Assembly (NCBI GenBank): GCA_022495995.1
Contig: JAFEMH010002577.1
Span: forward strand, 248,001-312,000
DNA length: 64,000 nt
Reading direction: 5' to 3'
DNA from: Adenophora triphylla var. japonica
Lineage: Eukaryota; Streptophyta; Magnoliopsida; Asterales; Campanulaceae
A program made the position numbers and the translations under genes. The notes beneath the pieces were generated by a model. The model worked only from the letters and a program-made list of their open reading frames with translations, was not told where the DNA came from and made no database searches. Positions 23,101 to 34,200 of the stretch are shown here, piece by piece. Numbering within the stretch: the first letter of the stretch is position 1; each line of letters starts with the position of its first letter.

Positions 23101-26100
23101 TTGTTTTCTTTAAAAGTTCATATCTAATTGGAATTCGTCTCTAATTTTTCTTATTACATCCAATAGTTATGGTGTTGTTTTTTTGCATTGTATAGAATAT
23201 GGTTGAATATTTTAAAGTCTTCATGTCGTTTATATACAAGATTTGTTTAAAAAATATATTGAATATAGTTATTCTTTTTGTGTACAATGAATTCAAAATT
23301 ATCATCAACTTCCAATGCCTTTCAACTTATTATTTACACACAATGGATTTAGTTTATACAAAAATTTGAAATTCGTCGAATATGCTAAAAACTCTTCAAA
23401 CTAATAATTATTAATAACTCTATAACTTAATAAATTTAACAGGTCCCAATATTATTAATTTATAGAGTTTTTAATGTACAATGGCGAAATTGAAGAAGAT
23501 AAAGTACAATGACAAATCTGTAGGTAAACCCAAAGCACATTGACAAATTTTATAGTTTTCCCCTTCCGAAACCCACCCACCTAGTAAAGCGACCAACCAA
23601 GCAGCATTCAAGAGAGACAACCTCTAATAAACCCCTTGTCAATCTCAATCTTCACTCGGGAGTTTCTTGCCACAAACCACGAACCGCCTTCCAGAGCTAG
23701 CAATGGAATCTAAAGATACTCGCATACGACATTGCCATAACCCTATATCCTTATATGGTTTTAGACCCATTTCAATATAATTAATGTTTGATTAATTGTT
23801 TTAAATACTACTTATTAGCACCAATCAGCACCAATTGCAGATTTTGTTGTTGTTGGGAGGGTAATAATGTCGCTTAAAACTTCAATTGAAGTTGTTGATC
23901 ATTCCCATTTTCATTTATCCGATAACAATGAATCTATTGTGTGCGATATAGATGGGACGGGGACTTATTCTTGTTACCCCTTTCGATCTTTTTGTTCTCG
24001 AATCCCTAACCCTTCATTTGTTTGGCTTCCTTTTTGTATTTGGAAGTATGTGGCATCCTTTTACAATTCGAGCCTTCATTTGGACTCTAGCTGTGCATTA
24101 ACTCAATACCACCAACAAACTGCAGCGTAGGTTGGAAAAATATTTTTCTGAACTGGTGTGTGAACAGTAAACCTTATGAGAACTATGATCATCTATTCCT
24201 TCATTGTAGCAGAGCTTGTTATTTGTCTTTCAATTGGATGGAGCACTTTGAGGGGATCTTTAAGGGTGAATTGCTTCCAAGATCATTACGTTTGGGACAT
24301 AGTTGTGTTTAGCATATTTAGGGGCTCCTGCTAATGGTGCATTATGGGTGGATTCCTCTTTCAGATTTGAAGTGGGATTGAATGGCTATTATTACTTACT
24401 ATAGGCTGTTTATCTAATAATACAACTTGTCTTTTGCACTTTTACCTTATATGTATGGTTGTTCTTTGTTAGATGTCCTACGATATGCTCTTTTGCTATC
24501 ATACATTTAAATTTGTGAGCTAACAGCATTACTTGCACTTCACATGTAGTTGGTATTTTGCGACTGCACTCCAAATGTATATGCTTTCTGGAATTTCACT
24601 TACAGGAGTGAAAGCCTTTTTATTTGATGAAACAACATGGTCTTAAACATTATGAGTCCAACTTATTTGTTTATTTTGTTTTTCCAGACGAAGATGGCCC
24701 AGCAAAAGTAGCCAGAGTCGAGATTCCGTCTTCTCAAGCCAGTCATGGTGTAATACCTGGATCAATGTATCCTCCTCAGTCATATGGGGCAATGCCATCT
24801 ATGTATACCCTCTCTTTCTCTCTTCTCAAATGCTTACCATAATTTATACTGTGCTTGAAGTGCTTGCTGCGTCAGAAATATGTAGGTGCTTTTTTAATTT
24901 GGTTAACTGTGGGAAATTGGTTGCCTGAGATGGGTAATGACCTGTGCCTTGTTATGCTTTAGTACTGTGGTACACATGTTCTTTTGTTTGCTGCGAGGAA
25001 GTTCTCTGTATTCAAATTGCTGGAGATGTCCAAATACTAATAAGTGCATGTTGTGTCTCTCATTCACATCTCATGGAAGCTTTCAGAGTGTTTAGATATG
25101 CTAGATTATTTTTGCATGTGGGTACTCAGTTGACTATCTTGCTCTAGCTGCTATATATGCCCAAAGTCTTTTTCTATATCCAAATTTTACTCTAGCAGAG
25201 TCATGAAGTGTTTCTCAACTGTTTTTTTTCCTCTGTATGCAGGTATAATCCCGCATTGCCAGTCCCTCGTGCTGGTTGGCCAGGGATGCCTCGTCCACAA
25301 CCGTGGTATCCACAGCATCCAGCTGTCTCAGCTCCACCTTCTGTACCATTAGGAATGGGACAACAGCCGTTATTCCCTGTACAGAACATGAGGCCGCCTT
25401 TGCTATCCACTGCGCCACCAGGACTTCAACCATCATTCCCAGTTACTCCTCCAGGACTTCCTGCGTCCACGACGTCGCTTACTAACTCTCAACCATTGTT
25501 CCCAGTTGTTGCTAACAGTAATCTTCCTCAAAGTTCACCATTTTCACCTCCTATGCCTTCTGCAAGTATTCCATCAAGCTCCCCTGCAGAGGTAAAAAGT
25601 TTGATCGACCCCCAAATGAGCAGTAACATAAACTTGGCAAATAGCTACTACACCCCAAGCTTTCAAGGTTCGATTTTCTTCATACTATCTAGTGTTCTAT
25701 AACATGATTTGCCATTTTTCTCTGATAATAATAATGACACATTCTGCAATTCATGATATTGAAATTTATTCAAGGGCTTAGAGTTCTCAATCCATTGATA
25801 TGTCATGGAGTTAAAATACACTACAAGCATGCAAGTATTTGAACATAAGTATTAATGAAAGATTACCTAGGCAAGAGCTAGATTGACAATAACAGTTAAA
25901 TAGAAAATAACGCGAAGTACCAAAGGCACACACACAACAGTTTATTGTTCATCCGCCAACAGTGTTGGTTATACCCACAGCTGACGACTAAAATATTAAA
26001 GTTGGAATTGGTTCGGCCTGATTGAAAATAGCTGGAATGGTGCGGCTTAAAAAAGGCATTTGAGCATATATTGGTTGGAAATGAACTGGTCCATCCACCC

Positions 26101-29085
26101 CTACGTTCACAGTTGGGAGCTGTGCTGGAACGGAAATTACATTGCATTTTGTGGTGATTTGTGTTTGTTACATGCAAACTTTGACTAGAATAGACAAAAA
26201 GTGAGAAGGGTCTATGAGAAAACGAGGAGAGAAGTCAATATAGGTCGGAGGTTTGTGTCTTATAGAAAGGGCATTTTACTAATAAGGCAAAATATGTGAA
26301 TACTTTTTCATCTTAAAAATATCATTTTGGCAATGGATTTTGGATAAAAAATCTGATTCTGTTCCGTCTTTGAAGGTTTAGGGAATTTTCATTTCATTAG
26401 TCACCATCCTGGTCAAGTTAGCAAACCATATACATGAATTGATTGTTCCATGAAATCAGCCATTCCATTCTTGCCGCTATCTCGATGTAGTGAAACACCT
26501 CCTTGTGAAAAGAGGTTGTAACAGATTTCCAGCAGTATTTAGCCAAAGTACACTAAAGAATGGTTGAGAGTTTCAAGGCTGTAAGAACGTGGTAGAGTTT
26601 CAAAGCCTAAAACACATGGTAGGCAGTTTCAAAGCCTTTGCATGCTCCTATTCTCTGTAAATGCTAAAAACTTAAATGAAGATCTTTCCCATTATTTTTC
26701 TTTTAGCTCATCCTCTTCTGCAACTTAGAATCACTGGTTGTAATTGTTATAGCTTTATTTTAATATAACTTGTGACTTTTGCTGCATTGCTATTATTTTC
26801 AAGATTACAGATACTCATCCCAATTGTTATTTGTACTTTGAAGAGTGATTGGGTCACTGCCATCGTTTGATATTAGCTTCTTGTTTTCTGTATTTTTTTC
26901 TTCCCTTTATGATGAACCCATATCCATCCTATGTAATCTAATCTTATTTTAATAAATCTTTTTTCTTATCAAAAAAAACAGTGATCAAGAGTGTGAGAGT
27001 GGCGGTAGTTTCTTAGCCGTCATCTCCACTCTTCCTTTCTTTTTGTGCTTGCATGCTGGGATAGTCTAGGATAAGAGTGCATCAAACGGTTGCTCGAAAA
27101 CTCATGCCTGACTTTCATGTGTAGTCTCTTAGTAGTTGTCTGTTTACTTGGGTCTTATAAGGATTTAGGGACAGAAGAGCTATTGTTTCAATTAGTAATC
27201 ACCAAGTAAAATCTTCAGGCAGGCTTTTGGCTATTTAATTTGTAGGCAGAATAATAAGGGCATAAAGATCTGGGTTCTGTATGTCTAGATAGGTGACTTG
27301 ACCTTCGTCATATGTCAGTATGTGGCAAGTAATTTTGGCATTTTCCTTTGACAACTTTGTCCATTTGTCAAAAGGTATTAAGAGCAAGTTTGGCATTATG
27401 CATATATAGTTAATTTACAGTTAGCTTGTCTTAACTAAGGCACTTGAAAACATTTGACGATTTTGTCCTATCCCTATACAGCCCCTGCTCTATAATACAC
27501 TCTTCAATGAATTTGTTGGGATCGTTGTATTTGAAGTCTGATAGAGAATTTCAATGTTCATGAATAATGTAACATTGCATCAAAAAGCAATCGAGTCTTG
27601 ATTCCTAAAACTGTGTTGTAAACAGAATTACCCAAGTTGACACACCTTTATTATGGTGTGACAACAGTGAGTTCCTTTTGTTATCCCTCAGTCCATGTAA
27701 TTTGTGAGAACTGTAATTAGAACTGCATTGTAATGTATCTTTTTATTATTTTAGGTGGGGCACCCGTTAATTCGCATTCTTATGCCTCTGGCCCGAATAC
27801 TGGCGGTCCTTCAATTGGCCCTCCTCCCGTTATCGCAAACAAAGCTCCTGCCAACCAGCCCGCTACAAATGAGGTCTATTTAGTCTGGGACGATGAAGCA
27901 ATGTCCATGGTCGGTACTTTTTCCTTGTATAAATTTGTATCTCAAATGTGTTTGCTCCTAAATTTTTGTTTGAGTTGTTGTATGGTAATGATTAATAAGT
28001 ATTTGTTTACAGGAGGAAAGAAGGATGTCCTTACTGAAGTATCAGGTGCATGATGAAACAAGCCAGGTAAGTGATAATTAGCTTATTTTATGTTCTTCCA
28101 CTGCGTTATGGAGTTGCTGCTTTACCATCTGACCAGATGAGTAGGCTTGTTCACCTTCTGCGATTTCAGATTCAGTTGTTTATGCATTGTTTCTTATTTT
28201 AAAGGTATTTCTGTATGCCTTTAAAATGTTTTTCTTCGTCTTTGAACTTGTACTCCTTCCGTTTCTAAATGAGTGTCTATTTTTGTTTTTGAGGGAAGTT
28301 CGAGAAAGTTGACATCTAAACACATTTAGTAGCATATGTACTTAATTACCTTTATCAGCTCTTCATATAACATCATGATTTTAAGTGTAAGATAGAAAAT
28401 CATGATTGGCAAGGAGGATTTAGTAAACTCACAAAAAATGTACATTTATCTTGGACAATTTTTTGTTTTGCAAAAATAGATATTCATTTAGGGACAGAGG
28501 GAGTTACGTACTGCAAAGGATATCTGAACCTTCTGTTCACATATCACTCACTGTCTTTCAATCCCATTGTTTGATGGGCTTTTCGGTCTTTCTCCATTTG
28601 GCAAGCAGTCCCAACAATTTTTGTGAAGTAGGTATTTACATTTTTTTGCTGGTAGCTAGCTTTTAATTGTATATATCTGTCAAGCTTGCGCAACCGGCTC
28701 GAGGAATCTCCAACTGAAGAGTATGTATTTACTCTTAGAATTATTTATTCATTTGATGTTATAAACTTGTCCACATGATTTATTCTGAAGTTTGGGTGGA
28801 TCGTGAACATACCCAACAAATTTATGCTCATTTAATTTTAAGCTCAAACAGTGACTTCAAACTTGGGTCCAGGTCAGCTTCCTCTGAAAAGTTCAGATCT
28901 CTTGCGCAAAAGCAAGTTGTGATAATACCAAGTATTTATATTGTACACATGATAGTCATTAGTCACTCATTTTTTGTTCTAACAACATACCATTGGGGTT
29001 GCTTGTGTTTCAGATGAGCTCAATTGATGCAGCCATTGACAGGAGGATATCTGAAAGCAGGCTCGCTGGTCGTATGGCTTTTTAG
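14823..29085 (+). CDS. SUF4: SUF4-like C2H2 zinc-finger protein, 7 exons
   Basis: Exons: 14823-15019, 17592-17692, 24688-24802, 25243-25667, 27755-27909, 28013-28066, 29014-29085. All introns are GT-AG, all junction phases agree, and the product is 372 residues (Arabidopsis SUF4 is of similar length). Start [11 protein letters not shown]. Two fingers: C15-C18-H31-H36 and C39-C42-H55-H60, followed by the family signature YGMQGIP (82-88), a Pro-rich middle (about 120-275) and a conserved C-terminus with [13 protein letters not shown] and [12 protein letters not shown]. In Arabidopsis SUF4 binds DNA and links the FRIGIDA complex to FLC. Outside Brassicaceae the role may be broader. It is nuclear and basic at the N-terminus. 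Introns 1, 2 and 4 are long because of transposon insertions. The orthology is very secure. Expression was not testable. Confidence 0.93.
15430..16110 (+). pseudogene. LINE-1-type relic in SUF4 intron 1
   Basis: Frames with stops read [19 protein letters not shown] and [18 protein letters not shown], matching the end of a LINE endonuclease domain. Further on come [10 protein letters not shown] and [15 protein letters not shown], matching the linker before the reverse transcriptase. Frameshifts and stops are frequent. It is an old, non-functional fragment in the same orientation as SUF4. Confidence 0.65.
16545..16668 (+). pseudogene. RTE-type LINE 3' tail in SUF4 intron 1
   Basis: The stretch from GAAGATTAATACTTGCACC to the TTGTTGTTGTGT tail matches, in inverted orientation, the tail of the larger relic at 42604-42920. 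It is a 5'-truncated LINE end. Confidence 0.6.
16669..17591 (+). other. Rest of SUF4 intron 1
   Basis: No element recognised. It ends at the polypyrimidine-poor acceptor TTTATTACAG before exon 2. Confidence 0.5.
17917..17983. repeat. (AT)n microsatellite in SUF4 intron 2
   Basis: Long TA run with one G interruption. Another CA/TA microsatellite lies at 18149-18215. Confidence 0.9.
18321..18447 (+). mobile_element. Truncated Au-SINE-like insertion with 15-bp TSD
   Basis: Insert 18336-18432 ends CCCCAAATTATTTTGGGACC...GGCTTTGTTGTTGTTG, the 3' style of the plant Au SINE family with a TTG tail. It is flanked by perfect 15-bp copies of ATGCAATAAAACTTT at 18321-18335 and 18433-18447. The 97-bp insert is 5' truncated. 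A similar tail without clear flanks lies at 32888-32936. Confidence 0.8.
19595..20326. mobile_element. Inverted-repeat element rich in CGCCTTT/AAGGCGA
   Basis: CCATAGTTGTCAAAGGCGA at the left is repeated in inverse at the right (TCGCCTTTGACAAGTATGG). The interior is filled with variants of CTCGCCTTTTTGCC and CCGCCTCTCGCC and a TA microsatellite (20148-20197). No target duplication is visible, so the class (hAT-like MITE) is tentative. Confidence 0.5.
20327..22119 (+). other. SUF4 intron 2, unassigned stretch
   Basis: No ORF with recognisable homology. A LINE-like 3' tail (CTTTTCTTATCAAAAAAGAA) lies near 21503-21525 and a poly-T/poly-A junction at 20878-20898. Confidence 0.4.
22120..23562. 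mobile_element. MULE-like non-autonomous element with nested insertion
   Basis: GGGAAAATTATAAAATTTG at the left is inverted at the right (CAAATTTTATAGTTTTCCCC). The terminal inverted repeats extend about 90 bp (GCCATTGTACT shared). Flanks TTTTGAAAT and TTCCGAAAC are similar 9-mers, a possible decayed target duplication. A second inverted-repeat element (about 22868-23474, ends AAACTCTTTAAATTAATA / inverse of AAACTCTATAAATTAATA) sits inside it. No transposase. Confidence 0.65.
23890..24285 (+). pseudogene. LINE relic, C-terminal zinc-knuckle region
   Basis: Frames with breaks read [19 protein letters not shown] and later [17 protein letters not shown], the zf-RVT pattern found after LINE-1 reverse transcriptases. 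The distance and order fit a decayed LINE in SUF4 intron 2 in the gene's orientation. Confidence 0.55.
25668..27754 (+). other. SUF4 intron 4
   Basis: Contains a minus-strand open stretch (26177-25896) with [19 protein letters not shown] in an alternative minus frame, possibly a captured gene fragment of unknown origin, and a LINE-like tail TTTTTTCTTATCAAAAAAAA at about 26959. Otherwise featureless. Confidence 0.4.
28253..28503. mobile_element. Stowaway-like MITE in SUF4 intron 6
   Basis: CTCCTTCCGTTTCTAAATGA at the left pairs with TCATTTAGGGACAGAGGGAG at the right. The left flank is TA. Interior AT-rich, no ORF. Confidence 0.8.
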
Positions 29086-31225
29086 ATTCATTGATGGAAG
29101 ATCTCCTGTGGAAGGTGCGGCTCCTGACAACGTTTGGAACCTGTATGCGATTTATATTTATTCGAGACTTTGGAGCTGAAGATTTTCAACTGTTAGTAGT
29201 TAATTTACGTGTCTTTTGTCATAGTTTTCATTATGGCCTGTGTAACTGTATGCCTTGGAAGATGATGAGTTTAGGAATCAACCAAAAGGGTTCGAAAGTG
29301 GATAGCAGTTTTTGTGCTACTTGTAACTTGGTATTTATCTTTTATGATAAATATACTAGAGAGTTTTCATATTTCATTTTCATGTCTTCCCTTTCAGTCC
29401 TACAGGTCCTCCATATATAATGTAACATTCATCCCATAATATAAATTTTTAGAATTTCCTTGGGATTATTAGATTGATATTAATGCTTCGCTCGCTCGCT
29501 CGAGTTGACTATCAAAAGTTAAATAGACAATTTATAGTTACATTATGTTTGTTTTTTTAGTTCCATTTTCATTTTGGTTCCTTTTTACATTCTTCTTTTC
29601 CATCTATATGCCATAACAATATCTCATAACAAATTTATTATCCCAAAATGTTAACTGAACTCATTTGACACACAACAACAATCCATTTACTATTTTCTAC
29701 TCACAATATCTTATTTTTTCCTTTAATTTTTGTGGTATTCAATTTTAGTAACGTTTATAATTATGTGGTACCACAAAATTTGACCAAAAAGAAGCAACCA
29801 CAAAAGCGAGAAAATCTAAAAGTGTTGAAGACAATACAGAAACTTAAGGGTGCTATTGGAAATACTTCTCTACAGGGTGTTGCTTGTAAATATACTTATC
29901 TTCTTTCACCTTCATTAATCCAAAAGCAAGCAGCTAGGGTTTTGAATTGAGATTCTTCCTCAAGCAAAATTTTCTGTGGCTCTCTTGATTTTTCACTTAT
30001 TCTCTCCCCCTTTCTCCCTGCGCAGCTTCTATCGCAGAAAGGGGAGAGTGATATGGGCAATTGCAATGAATTCCAGTGAACCGGTATTGACGTCCTTGTC
30101 CTTCATAAAAGTTCTGTGATTTATTGTCAAACTCTCCTCAACATATTTCAATTGTTTTCTTCACATATTTGGTGCTCATCACAGGAATCTGTCCAAAACC
30201 CAGAAACTGATTGGTCGGAATTTGCTTTTGTTCTTTGTAAACCATCCAATTTTGTTCTATTGTATTGAAGAATCCGTCCATGGGTCTTCATTACTTGTTT
30301 TTATACCTCAATCTTGCTGAATTCCAGCAAAGTTGATCTTTTTTTGGTTTCGGGATTGATTGATCAACTGATTGGTAAATAGAAAGGGCAGCGTAGAGAG
30401 AGAACGGTTGAGAAATCGAGTTTTAAGACTTGTGACAAATAAGATATGACATGGATTATGAGAAACTGTTTCAGACATTCATTTTGACACGTTTTGGAAA
30501 GGAGGGAGTAAGTACAGTTCGCTGGGAACGATACCTACTCACTCAACCACTGTATTACTTGTTGGCCGCATAAATCTTGCACAATGCATGAACATTAGAG
30601 CCAACAATTTTACCAACAGACCAATATCAAGAGCAAATATGATTTTTTTTTTTTTTTTAGATCATTCATTTTGGGATGGGGAAATACCAACTAAGCACTT
30701 GATCTCCACCAAAAAGAACAGTAAATTCATAATAGCGACAAGTACAATCCAATGTGTTCAACTTAAAAGAGATGGGTCAAGTAAGAAAGAAGAAAGCGGA
30801 AAGATGTGGGCGCGGAAGAGGGTATTTCTTGACCTGCCAAGTCTATTAAATATGTATGGTTGGTGCAACTCTACAAGGAAAGGAGGGCAAGGCAAAAACT
30901 CACAATGAAAAATAAATAGGGGAAGCAATCTCTTGCATGTAACTGCAAAGAAAAACTCCATGTGGGCCCAACCCTTCCTTCGACCCCACACATCGTGCGA
31001 GCTTTTGTAGCACCAGGTCCCCCTTTTAGGAACCCAAATACCAACGACCTAATCTCCAAGGCTCAAAAGTTTGCTAGCCAAACCCAAAATCAGAACTAAT
31101 CAAGAAACCATACCTAAATTTAAACAGGCCAAATCCTTCGAAATTTCTCTTCCCTCTAAAGCTAAACTAAGCATCTATTTGGGTTGGCAATTTGATCAAA
31201 TACAAATATAAAGAACTACCCGTAG
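29086..31225. other. Convergent intergenic region between SUF4 and PTAC14
   Basis: SUF4 3' UTR probably ends near 29400-29460 (several AATATA-type signals) and PTAC14's 3' UTR lies just left of 31226. A lone MITE end (AAAGGAGGGAGTAA) at 30497-30511 and a small basic open stretch (29732-29950) of unknown value are present. No gene is supported here. Confidence 0.5.
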
Positions 31226-34200
31226 TTAGAAGAGTATCCTCTCCTGATAAATGTCCAATGCCTGGATCACCTTCTCTATGAATAACTTCCGATGCAACCT
31301 ATACCTGCATTCAGATGCAAACATAGGAAGGAAGTAAATGGTGTGTTTGGAATCTTTTTGAAACAGACAACTGATATGAGGACTACGTACTTGATTGCAA
31401 CTTCACGTGTCCTACTACATTCTGGCATAGAATCTGTCGGCAGTGATGACAAGAGTTAACAAGAAGAGAGATAAAAAGAAAAATGAGAAAATCAAAATGT
31501 TGAATAAGAAACTAAAATTGTTAATTAACTTTAGTAGTATTTGTAGCAGAGTTGTTCCTAAACGAAGCGAGAGAGGAAGCAAATGAAGATTTATGTACCC
31601 AGAAAAACGCAAATGCTCAAAGGTTTTGTTCGTAAAGAAAAAAATAAAGGGAATAAAATCCCCTAAATAATAAGAATACTAGGTCCATTTTTGTCTTAAC
31701 TGCCAAGCTTAAGCTTTATCTATATGGACCGACCACTAACGGAAACATGTTAGTTATATGGACACTTATGATTGTCTTTGCCAAAAATATGGGTAATTAT
31801 TGTTCTTTCATTTATAGGAGTTTATTTGGTCAGCAATGTTGTTTCATACTCCCTCCGTCACACAATGATCTTCCTGCTTTTTTTGTTCTCACTACAAAAG
31901 TACTTTGAGCAATAATTTAATGTTAATTTTATTATCATAATAAAAATCTAAAAAATTGTTAGTGATAGTATTTATAACGGTGTACCAATAACAAGTTTTA
32001 AATTTCTTTAGGATAATTAAATTTACCTAAATTAATTGCTCAAATTACCTTCGTAGTGAGAACAAAAAAAAGCAGAAAGATCATTTTGGGACGGAGGGAG
32101 AAGTAGGTAATAATAGCCACAGTCTAGAAGTATCCTCAATGATGAGAGTAGCAGGAGACAGTACTTAAAGACTGGAATCGGTTCAAGTTAATTAAAATCG
32201 ATTGTTGATCTTGAGAATTGAGCTTATGAACTCTCTGCGCTCGGGACCACCCGGATCCCACGAGTGAATCGAAAGTGCTACAAGATCTTGCACAATGGAA
32301 CCCAGGGTTATGGACTTGGCTGAACCCCTGGTAGGTTCTTACATTCTCTTAGTTCTAAGTTTGTTTGGTACACATTTCTCGTCAACAAGTCTCGAGGAAA
32401 TCATCAAATCGGCACAAGCATAGTCTGGGCTAGACATTTATTTATTTATTTTCTTCACCTAATTGAACTCGACTACTCCGGTACTCCGAAACAGAGAATG
32501 TGTGTCAAGACAGGTGTACTCCCCTCGTCCCCCAAAAGTAGTCCCTCTTAACTTTTCTTTGGTCAACTTGATTAAACTTTGATAAAGATTCATAAAAATG
32601 TACTCTCTCCATTCCAATAAACAGTTTCTATTCCTTTTTAGGCCATCCAATAGAAGAGTAGCATTTCTTTTTTCCAGAAACTTTTTACAGCAAATCGACT
32701 AAACCATCATTATGAAAACATGGCGTTGAAGAGAGCGGAGTGGAGGGAAAAAATCCATGTGGATGACGGAGTTGGATTTTCCTTTTTTCCCGAAATCCCC
32801 CCCCCCCTATTTCTTCTTTTAGATTTACTTCTTAGCCTTTTCTTTTCCTCACATCTTTCCATTGATGATTAAATATGACAATTCATGCTACCCGACTCCA
32901 AATCATTTTGCGACTAAGGCTTTGTTGTTGTTGACTAAACCAACATCCATTTCCCGCTTACTTTGAATTAAAATATTGTCTATTAATTTGAATTCATATG
33001 TTTGAGGTGGAATTTAGATAGTCTTAATATTTTCTTAATTTGCATGTTTCGTCAATTGTTATCTTCTTTAAAGGGATGGAGGGAACTAGTTGAGAAAGAA
33101 CAATTTTCGTCCTTAAAGTACTTTAAGGTTTACCTTTTCGATCCTTAAATAATTATTTTTACTTAAGAATCCCTAACCTATCATTTTAAGGATAATGTAG
33201 TCCCTCCATTTGACGGTCGTTAAAATATCCGTTAAACTCGCTGATGTGTCATAGTGATATGGCATTTTTGCTTATGTGGAATCATCATTGGAAAATATTT
33301 GCTGATGTGGATATTTGAAAGGTAAAATTGCATAATGATAAACTAAAGGGGTGGATTTGTAGGGGGTAAAGTGTATAATTCAAAAAACATTTATCCAGAT
33401 TAATAAAATATTCATAAACAAATGATATTATAATTATAATAACAATTAAAAATGAAAAAAATAGTATTACATAAAACAATAATTTTTTAACAAATATTTT
33501 TGAACAAATATTTGTATTAATATGATTTTAGGAAAGAATATTTATAACAATTTGTTAAAAAAACTAAATTTATATTAGAATTATATATTAATTTAAAAAT
33601 AATGACAATTTTTTTATAAATTTTATTAAACTTTATCGCCAACCACATCACCCAACCGCCACTCACCACCATCTTAAAACCACACTAACCGCCATTACAA
33701 CCAACAATCACACAGATACAAAAAAAAAAAAAAATCTGATTAAAGGTTTGAAGAGGCTGGACCGGCGTCGTCAATGGAGAGGAAAATGAAGAGGGCACCG
33801 GGCATCGGCTGGGGAAGATGGCGATGGAGGATGGTGATGACAGGGGTTGAGTAGTGGGGCGGCGCATAGGTAGAGAGAGAGAGAGATTGAAATTGTTCCA
33901 AACCCAAACCCAAATCCAAATCCTAGACCAACCCAAATTTCAGTTTCATCAGAAACACCCAAATCCCAAGAACCAAAATCTCCAGTTGTTTGTCGTCACA
34001 GTTCGCCGCCGACCACAAACAAAGATCCAGAGAGAGAGAGAGAGAGAGAGAGAGATTGAAATTGATCAAAACCCAGAAAATTCGAAGCAACAAAAAATTT
34101 CAAACATTCCAAAATCAAACAACCAAAATTTAAACTCAGATTCATCAACAACCATTGCATTTCATCCTATTTTTCCAGATCTGATTTTAAAGTTTGGTAG

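Noticed and set aside
25896..26177. Minus-strand 93-codon open frame in SUF4 intron 4
   Set aside because: No start context or recognised domain. Better read as a possible captured fragment in another frame.
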